A stretch of 64,000 bases of DNA from Megascapheus bottae (lineage: Eukaryota; Chordata; Mammalia; Rodentia; Geomyidae), in the NCBI GenBank assembly GCA_024803745.1, contig JANJXV010000037.1, positions 6,597,501-6,661,500 of the forward strand, written 5' to 3'. Positions within the stretch are counted from its first letter, which is position 1. The number at the start of each line of letters is the position of its first letter. Both the position numbers and the translations under genes were made by a program. The notes beneath the pieces were generated by a model. The model was not told the origin of the DNA and made no database searches. It saw only the letters and a list, made by a program, of their open reading frames with translations. Shown here piece by piece: positions 1 through 12,010 of this stretch.

Positions 1-173
1 TGTAAGATTTGAAGAAAATGGAGGACCTAGCAGAAGAGCGTCTCCTAAGGTCACACAGGTATAGAAGAACAGGCCAGGTGTTTGACCACTGACTATTCAG
101 CCATCAGTCTTCTAGACTATGGATGGGGAGGAAAAGGAGAAAATGAGAAAGATTTCAAGACTATCACATGAAT

Positions 174-405
174 TCTTTTTTTCCAGTGGATCATGGGGCT
201 TGAACTCTGGGCTTTGTCCCTGAGCTCTTCAGCTCAAGACTGTTGCTCTGCTATTTGAGCCACAGCACCAGTTCCAGTTTTCTGGTTGGCAACTGGAGAT
301 AAGAGTCTCATGGGCTTTCGTGCCCATGCTGGCTTTGAACCGTGATTCTCTGATCTTGGCCTCCTGAGTAGCTACGATTACAGGCATGAGTCACCAACCC
401 CCGGC
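174..405 (-). mobile_element. Composite SINE (B1-like left arm + Geo-like right arm)
   Basis: Minus-strand copy. At the right end, tagctacgattacaggcatg is the complement of a 7SL-derived head (Alu/B1 type: catgcctgtaatc...tagct). The left end (gggcttgaactctgggc, ctcttcagctcaag, tgagccacagc) is the complement of the Geo-like arm also present in IDL-Geo elements. Full length, about 230 nt. Confidence 0.75.
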
Positions 406-599
406 TTACTTTATCTCTTTCATTCTAGTTCCTCATCTCAGAGAAAATATGAATACTTATTTCTTATGCTTTATTGTACTTAACATTATGGCCTTAGTTC
501 CATCCATTTCCCTGCAATGGCATTTAAGTCTCTTTTATGGCAGAACAAAATGCCATTGTGTTTCTGTGTCATATTTTTTTAATCATTATTTTGTTGACA

Positions 600-1200
600 G
601 GCATCAAGCCTGAATTCATAGCTTGGCTGTTGTGACCAGTGCCACAATAAACGTGGGTATATTGATGTTTATATTATATGATGGCTTTATTTCCAGAATA
701 TACCCAGGAGTGATAAACCTAGATCACATGGCAATTCTACTTAAAAGTTTTTGAGAAAAATCCATGCTGCTTTCCATAGCAGCTGGAGGAATTTACATTC
801 CCACAAACAGTGTATAAGCATTTCTTTGTTTCTACATTATCCCCAACATTTTTGTTGACTTTTGTTTTCTTGATAATTGCCATTCTGACTGGGGTTGGGT
901 AAAATCACAACATGGTTTTGTGATTTTTGCCTTTCCCTGATGGCTAAAGAGTGCAAACATCTCTTATCTTCATCATCCATTTGTACTTTTTCATTTGAAA
1001 AATATCTACACAATTCATTTGCCTGTTTATTGATTAGGTTGATGGCATCTCAATGTAAGTTTGGATTGTATTTCTCTGATACTAAAGAGATTGAGAATTT
1101 CTTTTATGTATTTATTGACAATTTCCTTTGAGAACAATCTTGTCAGATCATTCACCATTTATTGACTGGCTTATTTGCTTTTCTGTTATATATTTTTGAA
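600..1200 (-). mobile_element. Old L1 ORF2/3' fragment
   Basis: Minus-strand remnant of a LINE-1 C-terminal ORF2 region. The order of motifs (gcaattctacttaaaagttt, ccatagcagctggaggaatt, cccacaaacagtg, gccattctgactgg) follows the usual antisense L1 layout. It is diverged and full of stops, so older than the L1 copies at 15, 28 and 62 kb. Confidence 0.75.
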
Positions 1201-1407
1201 TTTTACATATTTTGAATATTAGTGTTCTGAAAGATGGATAACAACTATATATTTTCTCTTTCAGTAGGTACAAATATTTATTGGAAAACAGACAAAGAAA
1301 TCATGGGAAACAAACACAAAGCATAGAAGTTTGCATTCTATATCAGAACAGGAAGAGATGAAAACCCAGGACAAAGGGGCAGGGAGCCCTTTTTGAAATA
1401 AGATCGA

Positions 1408-1451
<44 letters not shown>
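1408..1451. repeat. (CA)n microsatellite
   Basis: About 22 uninterrupted CA units, followed by ct/ca variants. Confidence 0.95.
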
Positions 1452-1455
<4 letters not shown>

Positions 1456-1767
1456 TCTCAGAGACACACTCTGGGGTTTAAAGGACAAAACACTAGAGAA
1501 GTAACCAAATATTGTGATTCATGACCTACCTGTACCACTTGCAACATGGTGAACAGTATATTGCTTTAGAATAAGTCTTCCTTTATCATATAAACAGTTA
1601 ATAACAAACAACTGCTGTACCAGATATCTGGGAATATCTACCTTTTGTGAAGGTAGTGGGGTCACAATCAGGACAATGTACTTGCTAGGTAATCACTCTA
1701 TAACTTGAGCCACACATCCAACACTTTTCACTGTGTACTCATTGTGTTATATGCCCAATGACTTGCG

Positions 1768-1800
1768 CGTTTGTTTGTTTGTTTGTTTGTTTGTTTGTTT
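1768..1800. repeat. (GTTT)n microsatellite
   Basis: About eight GTTT units. Confidence 0.95.
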
Positions 1801-1881
1801 CCAGGATCTAGACTTACACCAAGATTCTATTTTTATGCCTTGCACATAGTTGAGATTAAAGGTATAGACCACTTCAGTCTA

Positions 1882-2000
1882 CTTGTTTGTTGAGATGAAA
1901 TCTCACTAGCTTTTTTCCCAAGAGTCCTTGAACCACAATCCTCCCAATTTCTCCTTAACAACTAGCCAGGATTACAGGTATGTGTTACAATGCTTAGTTT
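1882..2000 (-). mobile_element. B1-like SINE, diverged
   Basis: Minus-strand 7SL-type remnant: gagatgaaatctcactagc at the left and agccaggattacaggtatgtg at the right. It lacks a Geo arm. Confidence 0.5.
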
Positions 2001-2014
2001 GGAAATATCTCCTA

Positions 2015-2247
2015 TTTTTTTGGTCAGTCATGGAACTTGAACGCTGGGCCTAGGCACTGTCCCTGAGCTCTTCAGCTCAAGGGTACCATTCTACCAATTG
2101 AGCCACAGTGCCACTTCAATTCCTGGTAATTAATTGGAGATGAGAGTCTCATGGGCTTTAGTTTTGAGGCTAGCTTTGAGCCAGGATCCTCAAATCTCAG
2201 CCTCCTAAGTAGCTAGGATTACAGGTATAAGCCACCAGCACCCAGCT
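2015..2247 (-). mobile_element. Composite SINE (B1-like + Geo-like)
   Basis: Full-length minus-strand copy. It is flanked by an imperfect duplication, ggaaatatctcctattttt on the left and ggaactatctacttttt on the right, which supports these ends. Confidence 0.8.
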
Positions 2248-2249
2248 GG

Positions 2250-5200
2250 AACTATCTACTTTTTCATCTACATACATCAAGATTTCAGTATGGTATCTGT
2301 GGCCTTTTGAGAGATGAGGAGTCTGATTTGCAACTAGCATGGAGTCTAGCTATGTTGCGGTCTATATACCTGAAGTTACTTCCCCTGATGGATAATAGTC
2401 TTTATTCCTTAAGTCTCAGGGACCTGATCAAATAAGAAATGCGATTTAAAAAGTGTTTTAAAAGGTTTGAAGAAAACAGCAATCCACTGTACTGAGTGGT
2501 TTCAATGCTGCTAAAGTAAGCGAGAGTGTCTCAATGAGGCTGTCAGGGAGCCCGGCTGCTTGGTGCCTTCTCTGGAGGCAAGAAGCCAAGCTGAGGCCGT
2601 GAGTGTATTCCTGTCTTTTATGTCAGCAGATAACACCACTGGTGTTATTATTCTCTTCTGGCAGTGATCCGCTGAAACACTATAAGATGATACATGTCAC
2701 CCAGAGGTTGAACAACAGACAGCAACAGATCCCTCTGAAGGGATCTCTGTTCTTTGTAATATTCTAGCAGATAGCCATTAAGAACTATGTCAGGGAAATA
2801 GTGAGGGGAAAAAAGAGTGGGTGCATTTGAGCCCGTGTTTCCTGTTTCATATATTCTGACACCCCTAGAGTGGAATGGTGAAGTTTATATTCTCCAAAGG
2901 ACAGTCTTGATTTGGTAGCATGCAATCCCACATGCTTATATCTAATGCCCTTACAATTCTTTTCCAATTGAGCAGAGAGAGCTTTAATGGTATCTTTGCT
3001 CTCCGATAGGGAATTGACTTCATAAACACACTCACACTAAGATGCTGTGTACTCATTGTGTTATGTGCCCCCACCATCTCCTGTATTATCACCTTGCCAT
3101 CCTAATAGCTGCTGTTTAAAAAGCCAACCACCCAGTCTTTACCACACTCATCACTCCTCCTCTAGCAATGCCAGCTGGGTTTCCCTGCACAACAGGTGAC
3201 TCAGTATCTACCCTCAAGGATAACATGGTGTTAAGAACACCTGCTTCTCACGTGTTTTGTGCAGATTAAATATTATAGTGCATGTAAGTATCATTGGGTA
3301 CATTCTGTGGCTCTCAGTGTATGTTTAACAAATTCCATCCGTGTTTATAATATGATAAAAGTAGCTGCATTTGTTATTGTGCAACCCCATTAGAGACACA
3401 AAGAAAATATGAATGATGCTCACACTTAAACTAAGTTGTACTTTCTAGAACATTGCTCTCCCAAATATGGAATTTCTAGGAGAGACCATGGCTCCTTATA
3501 AATGTTTATGCTTAGAGGAATTTCTCCTTTTATGTTTAGAAGACTTCTGGGTTTGGTGAAGGAGACAGAGCAACATAAAAGGAGACTGCAAACAGTAAGT
3601 GTCCCAATGGTTAAAAAATAAAATTTCCACACACTTTTGCCAAAGTTTTTTTTACTAGTACTCATCCATTTATTTCACAAGGGTTTATTTAGTGACTGTG
3701 TTATCTCTGGATGACACAGATTCAAATCTGAATTGGATTTAATCTCAGAATTCCAATAATCCCGTGGAAGTCCATACTAAATTCAAAAGCATCCGTTAGA
3801 AGAAAAATGATTCAGAAGCTTCTTAGACAATGCCTTTATTTCCCTGAATGTGCTTGATGCCGCGATGCAGTCTCTCATCTCATATAGTTCACTTTGGATT
3901 TGGGCAAGGTACTTAACTTCAGGTAGCCTGTTTTCCTTTGACAAATAAAGCTGTCTCCCTTTAAAGAGGTTTTGTGACCGATGAAAAAGACATCTTAGGC
4001 AGGAAATTGCCATGGGAGAAACAAAGGACTGAGCCAACAAACCGCTATTTTTCTTATTCTTGTAATGCCCTACAAAAGAGAATTTGGAAGAGATTTGTGC
4101 AATTTTAAAGGTGGAGGAGGGAGACGGTTCGAGGTCACACTCTATAGCCTCAGATCCTGCTCAAAGTTTGAAGTAATAGCAACCATTTTGTCTAAGTTGT
4201 TTCTCTCATAGTCTGCCTGAAAATACTCTTGAATTCCACTTTTATCAAATACCAATGAAAGCAAAAATGGTTTGTATCACCATGGTGCCTGTGAAAAGAG
4301 GTCTACAGGAGAACATTCTTCCAAGTCAACTATCATTTTGAAATCTAATATCTTTTAAAAAGATACACAGCTGGGAAAAATAAATACTCCTTGTTAGGTA
4401 GGAATACAACATCATCAAACTATAATAGTAGAGTTTAAAGTTTGGGAAGGGTTTGTGTCTATAAAAGAAAGGACACATTTCGGTAGTAGATACCATGGGA
4501 ACTCACATTTAAAGCATCTCTTCAAAATATGGAAGCTTTTACTTGGGCAAATGCTCAAAGTTGAGTGTGGTGAATTTGGTCATGAAGTTGAATCAATCCA
4601 ACTCCCATGCACATGTTTTAAATACATCAGTATGGCCTAGCCAACAGAAATACTGACTGTATTTTTATGGCCCCCCATCACTCCATCCTTCCCATTTTCG
4701 GTCTTACTATATCTAAGGATTGCCTCCAAAAGAACGTTCCTCGTGCCTCTGCCTCCAGAATAGGTAAGATTATAGGCAGATACTTCATTAGCACACTTGA
4801 CTCTGTTACTTAAAATGAATTGTCAAATACTAATATATAGAGATATATATTCCTATCAAACAAATGATTCCAGTAAGTGTATATACACAATTTTTAAAAA
4901 ACTATTTTTTAAAAAATGAGGTATATCTTTACCCTCATCCAGTCCTTTCTCCACAGTCTTTGTAACCATTCTGTATTATTCCCTGTATGACAATTGCTAT
5001 ATATATATTAAATAATATATTGGCATACTCCTTATTTTGATTGATATATATATGTATATGTGAATATGCATTCATGCATATATATGTGCAATCTCTATTT
5101 TTATTCCTAATCTATAGATATGAGATCAGAATAGAATACGATTAAATGCTATATTCCAACACTCAAAAAGTAAGCCACCAGAACTACATTAACATCTCAA

Positions 5201-5344
5201 TGTCTTTAGAGAATATTTTGAGTTGCATATATACATAAATGGAATCTGTTAAACCTCTGAAACAGCTTATAGAAAATAGAGTTTAAAAATCCTAGTTGGA
5301 AAGAAAAGGAATGTGTTTTATAGCTGGGAAGAAAAAGGTTTTAA
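2250..5344. other. Intergenic, mostly unique sequence
   Basis: No gene or young repeat is recognisable. A MIR-like core (gggcaaggtacttaacttca) is at about 3890-3960 on the plus strand. A TA/TG-rich stretch lies at about 4985-5090. The short open frames here show no family resemblance or splice context. Confidence 0.5.
3885..3960 (+). mobile_element. MIR-like SINE remnant
   Basis: tttgggcaaggtacttaact followed by gcctgttttcctttgacaaat resembles the conserved MIR core on the plus strand. Ancient and diverged. Confidence 0.45.
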
Positions 5345-5360
5345 AGAGGCATCTATCAGG

Positions 5361-5549
5361 GGCTGGGAATTTGGCCTAGTGATAGAGTGCTTGTCTAGCC
5401 TGCACAAAGACCAGGGATCAATTCCTTTGTACCACATACACAGAAAAAAGCCAGAAGTGGTGCTGTGGCTGAAGTGGTAGAGCTCTAACCTTGAGAAAGT
5501 GTAAAGACAGTGCTCAGGCCCTGAACTCAAGTCCAGGACTGGCAAAAAA
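5361..5549 (+). mobile_element. IDL-Geo SINE with perfect target-site duplication
   Basis: The left monomer is ID-like, with a tRNA A box (ggcctagtgatagagtgc) and a diverged B box (gggatcaattcc). The right Geo monomer (gccagaagtggtgctgtggc...ccaggactggc) ends in an A tail. The 16-nt duplication aaagaggcatctatca occurs at 5345-5360 and again at 5550-5565. Confidence 0.93.
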
Positions 5550-5664
5550 AAAGAGGCATCTATCAACCATATGACGAAGAACAAATCATTTTGCTTGCCT
5601 GCGTACATAATACGTACTATATATTAGGAATAAAAAAATCGACTTTGCAGTATTGAGGTAAGGA

Positions 5665-5725
5665 TTCTAGTTAATGTTCTGCAATTGATTGGCATGTAGC
5701 AAGTGTTCAATAAGTAATAAGCCAC
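5665..5725 (+). mobile_element. MIR-like 3' remnant
   Basis: ttggcatgtagcaagtgttc then aataagtaataa resembles the MIR 3' end (tggcacatagtaagcgctcaataa). Confidence 0.4.
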
Positions 5726-6700
5726 ATGACGACCCGTGCTTGCCTCTAACCCCTCCTGTCCCACCCATTTCTCTGCATACTTAGAGGGTTTTATGAATGA
5801 GTAGATGGAGAGATGCCATGTTGCTCACTCATGCTAGTGAAGTCATTGGTTTTTGTTTTGCTGAGAGCTTATTCTCTCTGCTAGGATAACAGGATGGGAT
5901 CATGGAAACTCTAATCACATTTGTCCTTGGGGAGTCATAAATGGTTCACTAAGAAAAGCACACACTCCTATCTTTGGAAGTGGCTAAACCTTCCAAAGGA
6001 TAATTGGTGGAAAGTCAGTGAAGAAGACTGGCTTATCCAAAAGATTTTACATCACTTTGCAATGATATTCAGTATAGTCATTTTAGAGTGGCAATTATTT
6101 GTGCAAGGCATTTTTCCACAACTAAATCCAAATATATTATACATGCTGTTTGAAATGAATCATATCAGTGGCATCTGCTAATAGGGAAAAGAAGACTGAT
6201 AGATAAAGAAAAAAATAATGAATGGAAAGATTTAACTCAAGGAGAAATATCATTTTATCAAATTTGAAAGGCCAGTACAGGGAATTACAGCTATGCTCTG
6301 AATATTTTTTCTTGGTTGTTTAAATTATTTGTAAGAAATCTATGAGCAGGGTTCTTTTTATATTCATTTACTATCTCCCAGTAGGTAGGACAAGATTTAA
6401 CATCTGAAAGATACTCAATTAACTAATGAATTTAATTGGGGGAACACCAGTGATATGCTCAGAATCCTCCAGAAAAAAAAAATTGACAGGGTCATATCAG
6501 ACCAAGTTTTTGGATAAGACTGTAAGGCTGTTGATCTATTTGTTTTGTCAAAACACTTCATTCTACATACTAGCAGGGATCGTTTCACTTGATGAGGCCG
6601 TAGAGAAAAAAATACTAGCTGGATAAAAAAACTAACTTATTTTAGTTCACACTGCAAAGAGCTCATTCAGTTCTTCATGTGGGATAAAGCTAAAGTAGAA
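5726..6700. other. Intergenic, no recognisable feature
   Basis: AT-rich single-copy-looking sequence. Open frames of 86 codons (5921-6181) and 66 codons (6426-6626) have no recognisable domain and no CpG or promoter context. Confidence 0.4.
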
Positions 6701-6702
6701 GA

Positions 6703-6851
6703 AAACTATGAATTACACAACTTGGGGATGAGGCAGGTCAAGAAGTTTTTAAAAAGTGGGAGAAAATGAAGGTGGGGTTGCACTATTGAAGAAGAAATAT
6801 ACACATTACCTGACTTATGTAACTGTAACCCCTCGATACATCACCTGCACA
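6703..6851 (+). mobile_element. L1 3' end fragment
   Basis: Contains the geomyoid L1 tail motif seen repeatedly in this window: G-rich stretch, then attacctgacttatgtaact, gtaacccctcgatacatcac and a short A-rich end. Confidence 0.65.
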
Positions 6852-7473
6852 ACACACATTTCTTTTTTAACAAAAAGAGACTGTGAAAAGGACCACACCT
6901 GAAAGGGTCAGAGATCAAACACTTTCTACTGACATAATTCCACTAAATGTATTCTACTATGCCTGTGGATAATCAGATTTATAAGATTATATACAGTAAT
7001 AATTAAATTAAATAAGCCTTACCTGTCATTCCCATAGTCCCTATGTCTTTTTCTATAAGAAACTCAGAGCTCACCAACGATAATGTCCTTTCTAGAAACT
7101 TAAATGAACGTCATGTTTAACACAAAGTACCCCTTAATAAATTATTCCTGGACCAACAAAACGTCACTTCGCTTCACTATACATATCCTGGGTATGAAAT
7201 CAGAGGCACTCATTTAGAACTGCTCTAGGCCAGCCTGATCCCTTAGGGTACCAGCCATCTCAGAAATATTTCATATGTAAATCCATTCCAGTAGTAGATC
7301 ACATGGCTAATTTATATTTGGCTTTCAGCCAATGAAGACTAAGAGCCATTTGAGCGGCCCTCCCCTGTCAGTTTATGTGCTTCAGCAAGTCCCTTCATCT
7401 GCCATTTCTTGTGTGCCAGGGAACTGTTTGGCTCAAGATGTCTGGTAGAAAACGCAAAAACTAGAGTTTGAAA

Positions 7474-7718
7474 ACAGGCACGGTGGCTCATGCCTGTAAT
7501 CCTAGCTACTCAGGAGGCAGAGCTGAGAATGATGGTTCAAAGCCAGCATGGGCACTAAAGTCCGTGAGACTCTTATCTCCAATTAATCACTAGAAAACTG
7601 AATGTTGCTGTGGCTCAAGGGACAGGGAGGTAGTCTTGAGCTGAAGAGCTCAAAGAGCTCAAGGACAGCACCCAGGCCCAGAGTTCCAGTCCTACAACCA
7701 TCCCCCCCCAAAAAAAAC
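7474..7718 (+). mobile_element. Composite SINE (B1-like + Geo-like)
   Basis: A near-complete plus-strand copy opening with ggcacggtggctcatgcctg and containing taatcctagctactcaggag. The Geo-like arm (gctgtggctcaag...gagttccagtcc) is followed by a C8/A8 tail. Confidence 0.85.
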
Positions 7719-8663
7719 TTGAGGGATCATATAAAAGATCAATGACAATGCTGGATGGCAAAAATAAGCAGGATTCTTTGCAACAGCTCGAAATGCCTCT
7801 AAAAAGATGGTCTAAGAACCCCAGAAGAGTAGACCACTTCTGGCTGTTATGAAGCCTTTGATGCACTGAAGGCCAATATAAGCTTCACAGCAGTATATAA
7901 AAAAATGTAAAGGATAATAGAAGACATCTATGACCAGAGGCATATCATAACACCAGCAGACAAAGGACTTTTTCTCAAGGTTGATAACAGCAGCATATCC
8001 CACAGGTATCATGCTATATACAACACTCACACACTCAGAAGCAATCTAGTTCAAGCAGGCAATCTAGTTCAAGCAGGAAATCTAGAATCATGCTTACAGT
8101 CAGGCAGAGGGAGGTGGGAGAGGGTCCTGAGCGCTGTTTCTATTCAAGCTATCTAGAAAAACCCTATAATTAAGAACATGCTGAGGCCGTGGGGAAGTTC
8201 ACATTGGGTAAGCAATCATTCTTTAAGGCAAGTGTATAACACAACACAAGTAACAGAGGAACAAGAGTTAGTTTTGTTCAGCCCAAAAGAAGAACTTTTG
8301 AGCAATTCTGGTTAACTTTCATTGCTGAAAATGAATTATTCACAAGTTTGATCTAGAAAAGGAAAAAAAGCTATTACATAATTTATGTACCAAAATGATT
8401 GTTTTTGACAAAGCAAAGCAGTGACACATGATGAATACAATAGTGAGCCTAGAAACCAAGAAGTATGAGAGTGGCTGGGAAGGTTACATGGCTTCTGAGC
8501 TACACTGGTTTAATCTGTACAGGAAGGTTGAGAAGTATATTTTTTAACAGAGATCTTTGAGATCTTCTGACTGATTAGTTCATCACTTGGCCCATAGTAA
8601 GAGTTCAATAAAATGTAGCTTTTGCCATCTTTCATATATTACTGAATGTGCCTTTAAAAAAAA
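7719..8663. other. Intergenic, unassigned; MIR-like end at about 8575-8625
   Basis: A minus-strand 72-codon frame at 8030-7812 has no recognisable family. A MIR-like 3' end (cttggcccatagtaagagtt, caataaaatg) lies on the plus strand at about 8588-8620. The rest is unassigned. Confidence 0.35.
8041..8076 (+). repeat. Perfect 18-nt tandem duplication
   Basis: gcaatctagttcaagcag occurs twice head-to-tail, followed by a partial third copy (gaaatctag). Confidence 0.9.
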
Positions 8664-9113
8664 TTGTACTGGTCTTGGGACTTCAATTTATGGCCTGGCA
8701 GCTGTCTCTGAGCTTTTTTGCTCAAGGCTGGAACTCTAGTACTTGAGCCACAGCTCCATTTCTTTTATTTATTTGTTTGTTTATTTATTTACATTTCCAG
8801 TTCTGATGCTTGGACTCAGAGCCTGGACAGTGTCCTTGGGCTTTCTCAAGGCTAGCATTCTACCACTTGAGCCATAGCACCACTTCAGTTTTTTTCTGTG
8901 TATGTGGTACCGTGAACTGATACCCAGGGCTTCCTGCATGCTAGGTGAGCACTCTACCACTAGGCCACACCCCTGGCCTCCATTTCTACCCTTTTGGTGG
9001 TTAAGTGGATAAGAGTCTGATGGTCTTTCCTCTTGAGTGGATTCAAGCAGTGATACTCAGATCTCAGCCTCCTGAGTTGCTAGGATTAGAAGGGTAATCT
9101 ACCAATGCTTGGT
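8664..9113 (-). mobile_element. Composite SINE interrupted by an IDL-Geo SINE
   Basis: The outer element (8664-8764 and 8979-9113) is a diverged minus-strand B1-like/Geo-like SINE. Its right half resumes after the insertion with ggtggttaagtggataagag and tcagcctcctgagttgctag. The inner SINE is listed separately. Confidence 0.75.
8765..8978 (-). mobile_element. IDL-Geo SINE nested in an older SINE
   Basis: Minus-strand copy: the right end actctaccactaggccaca is the complement of the ID-like A-box region, the left end a TTTA-rich tail. A short duplication (tccatttct) marks its insertion into the outer SINE. Confidence 0.8.
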
Positions 9114-9539
9114 CTTATATCCTTTTTTATATAACCCCCACAAAATAATAAGCTGTTTACATTATTGCCTCAATGAAGGCACAGAGAAAAGCCACATTAC
9201 CAATACATCCAAAGAGCAGGGTACAAAACAGTCACATGGATCTCCTTCAGGAGTAAAGACCCTCCTCTTGAAATTTTGTTTGAGGTAGGTCAAAGCACAC
9301 CCTAGGGCAGTGTTATTACCCATGTCTGGGTAACACGTGTGTATATATATATATTTTTTTCACTTGCCAAACTATTAGTGTCAACCATATCTGGCCCCAG
9401 TAGCCTCAGACCTTGTTCTTCATTTGTTAGCATAATCAAATCATCTATTTTATCTTATATCTACTCTAATTCTTATAGACACCTGATATTTTCTGTTTTC
9501 ATTTCATTGTTGTTTTCTTTACCTAATTTTGCTTTTGTT

Positions 9540-9760
9540 TATCAAATAATTATTGAGCATTTGTCACATGCCAGATGAACATGAAGCTAATTCCCAACTG
9601 GTAGGGGAATCCCAAGATGAACAAGTTATAGACAAGGTCTTTGCCTTTATAAAACTTCCATTCTAAGCCAAATCTATAAATCCCAGACAAGTAAAGTGAA
9701 CAAGACATTTTCAAATAGTAATGTGAGTGATGAATAAGCTAGAAGTAAGTGATGTGGAAA
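9540..9760 (+). mobile_element. Probable L2/MIR-age repeat remnant
   Basis: tattgagcatttgtcacatg, ccagatgaacatgaa, aaggtctttgcctttataaa and agacaagtaaagtgaacaag resemble, in order, a widespread ancient mammalian repeat (tattgagcact...tgtgccaggcac...). Family assignment uncertain. Confidence 0.4.
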
Positions 9761-10036
9761 TTACATATTGGGTGGGAGGAAGTAAGAAAGGGTAGATAGT
9801 GTAGATGGGTCACCTTTCTCACTTCTACCACCCACTTCAAGTAAATAGCCTACTGAAAGGTGTGTTGTAATCAGTTCATTTTACAGCAGTTTTTAAATCC
9901 AAACCATGGAAGAGAGGGAAATAAAGGGAACTGTTGATCTATAATCATTTGATAAACATTGGTGACAATCAAAGAGGCTCCATCATGCCAGAAAATGGAG
10001 GTGTTTATGTGTATTATGGTGTATGTACCTGGGTAT

Positions 10037-10037
10037 T

Positions 10038-10078
<41 letters not shown>
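10037..10078. repeat. (GT)n microsatellite
   Basis: About 20 GT units, perfect. Confidence 0.95.
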
Positions 10079-10083
<5 letters not shown>

Positions 10084-10084
10084 T

Positions 10085-10330
10085 CCATTCATTCATTAAA
10101 TGCTTGAGGGAGTTCCATGTGCACGCCATTGTTCAATATATTGAGGACCCAGACAATAAATGAATAACCGTATCATATGTCAGTAATAAATACTATGGAG
10201 AAAATCAAAGTCCATTGAAGGGAATAATAGATGGCCATTTCTGAGGGAAGGGTCATTACTAGCAAGGAGACGGAGATGACAAGGATTGAAGCAAGGAAAG
10301 TATACTGGCATTGTCCTGGCAGGAGAAGGA
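10085..10330 (+). mobile_element. Probable second L2/MIR-age remnant
   Basis: Begins tccattcattcattaaatgc; same type of layout as the remnant at 9540-9760, with aatactatggagaaaatcaa near its end. A related GA-rich segment continues at about 10500-10590. Confidence 0.35.
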
Positions 10331-10504
10331 GGAGACATTACGGAGAAATGTTTTCATTCAAATGTCATTGCAATTAGCAATGGACATGTTAATGATACCA
10401 ACTATCTACTATTACTAATACTGTGCTGTTACTTTGTTTATTCTTTACAATGAACCAATAAGCTTAATTAGTTGGGTAGTTCTAGGTGCAAGGAAACTGA
10501 GGCA

Positions 10505-10590
10505 TGAAAAAGGAGAGAAATGGAGGCAGACAGACAGAGACAGAGGCAGAGAAACAGAGAGACAAAGAGACAAAGAAAGATCAGGGCTCA
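10505..10590. repeat. GA-rich low-complexity tract
   Basis: Purine-rich run of gaga/gaca/aaga units. The 72-codon frame across it is compositional. Confidence 0.7.
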
Positions 10591-10734
10591 GACAAGACTC
10601 AGAAAATTTCTAAAAGTTCTTTTTGCTCAGGCAAATCTAAGCATATGTATGTTCAGGCCCTGAATTTAGATGTAGACAATCTGAGTTTAAAACCTGCACT
10701 CTTAACCCCAACACTGAAGTAAAGAGATAAAAAA

Positions 10735-11190
10735 GTCATGGACTTGGCCTTGGCATTGCTCATAGTCTAGTAAGAGAGACAGACTCATAAACAATAATTT
10801 CCGTGCAGCAAAAGGAGAGGCATAATAGAGTTAAGGAGATAGTGGGGGAGTGGTGACTAAGAGCCTGAAGAAGAAGTGAGTGGTCATTGAGATGCAGGCA
10901 GATTCATTTGTGCTTGTGTAATTCATTATTCTCTCAGGACCTAGTTATCCACAAGAAGGCATCTGCAGCTCCATCTGGAGCTTCTTTATGGTGGATTTCC
11001 CTAGTCTGCCTTCACAGGTTGTGGTTTATCAGCCTCATCCTACACACTACAGTAGGTTTATCACGGGGGCTACATGCAATCTTTAAAACCACTTTGGTGA
11101 AGGAAAGAAAATAACATGATCGCAACTACTTTACCCTCTTAAAAGGATATACGGATAAGATGACCATATGAATTAAAATATGATGGTCTT
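10735..11190. other. Intergenic, unassigned
   Basis: An old-repeat-like start (tcatagtctagtaagagaga, caataatttccgtgcag), then single-copy-looking sequence. A 75-codon frame at 10887-11114 has no recognisable domain. Confidence 0.35.
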
Positions 11191-11194
11191 CTCA

Positions 11195-11572
11195 TGTTAC
11201 GATGGGAAAGGAGAAAGATGCAGACAAAACTCTGAAAAGCATTGTCTTGTGGGTATCGCTGTTGTATTGGTGTACCCTTTGTCCTTTGTCTCACCATTTT
11301 GTTGTGCCCCTTTCCCTCCCTAATTCAAATAAAAGTATATACAATACACCACCTACCAAAATCACAAACAATGACAACAAGGGATAAACCATAGGGGGAA
11401 AAATAGAAAAAAAACAACTTTCCCAAACAGGGTGGGGAAATGGGGGAGGAAGGAAAGTGGGTGAAAAAATCATGGCAGAGGGTGACAATTCTGACAATAT
11501 ACTCACTACCTTATGTATCTAACTGTAACCCCTTAGTATATCACCCTGATGATAAAATTAAACTAAAAAAAA
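11195..11572 (+). mobile_element. L1 3' UTR fragment
   Basis: Shares with the other L1 ends here tgttgtattggtgtaccctt, ataaaagtatatacaataca, the G-rich stretch gtggggaaatgggggagg, ctaactgtaacccct and an A-rich end. Confidence 0.75.
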
Positions 11573-12010
11573 ACCCAAGACTATATATGTGTAGCACAAT
11601 ATGGATAAAAGGAAAACTGAGTTCCATGCACATTATCATTACCTAGAATTCTATTTTAAACCTGGAGTTCTTAACACAGGTCTACGTATTAACATCATAG
11701 AGTTTATGAATTTCCTAGAATTGTGTACTTGTTATGCCTCTTGTAGAAATTACAGAATCTTTGTAAATTTTATAATATGATATATACCCCTTCCCAGTAG
11801 GTTACAAGCTATTCCTTCAATATCCTCACCATGATAGCTCCAGATCTAGAGAATCTGGAAACATTTAGAAGGCCCTCAAAATCTAAGTGGGAGCTTTGAT
11901 ATGCATTGTAATACAATACGCCATGTTTATCGAATGTAAATCAATGGTGCCCCTCTGGCTCCCATACTTTAGTATAAGGCATTAACATGACTTCAGAATT
12001 TGCCTTTATG

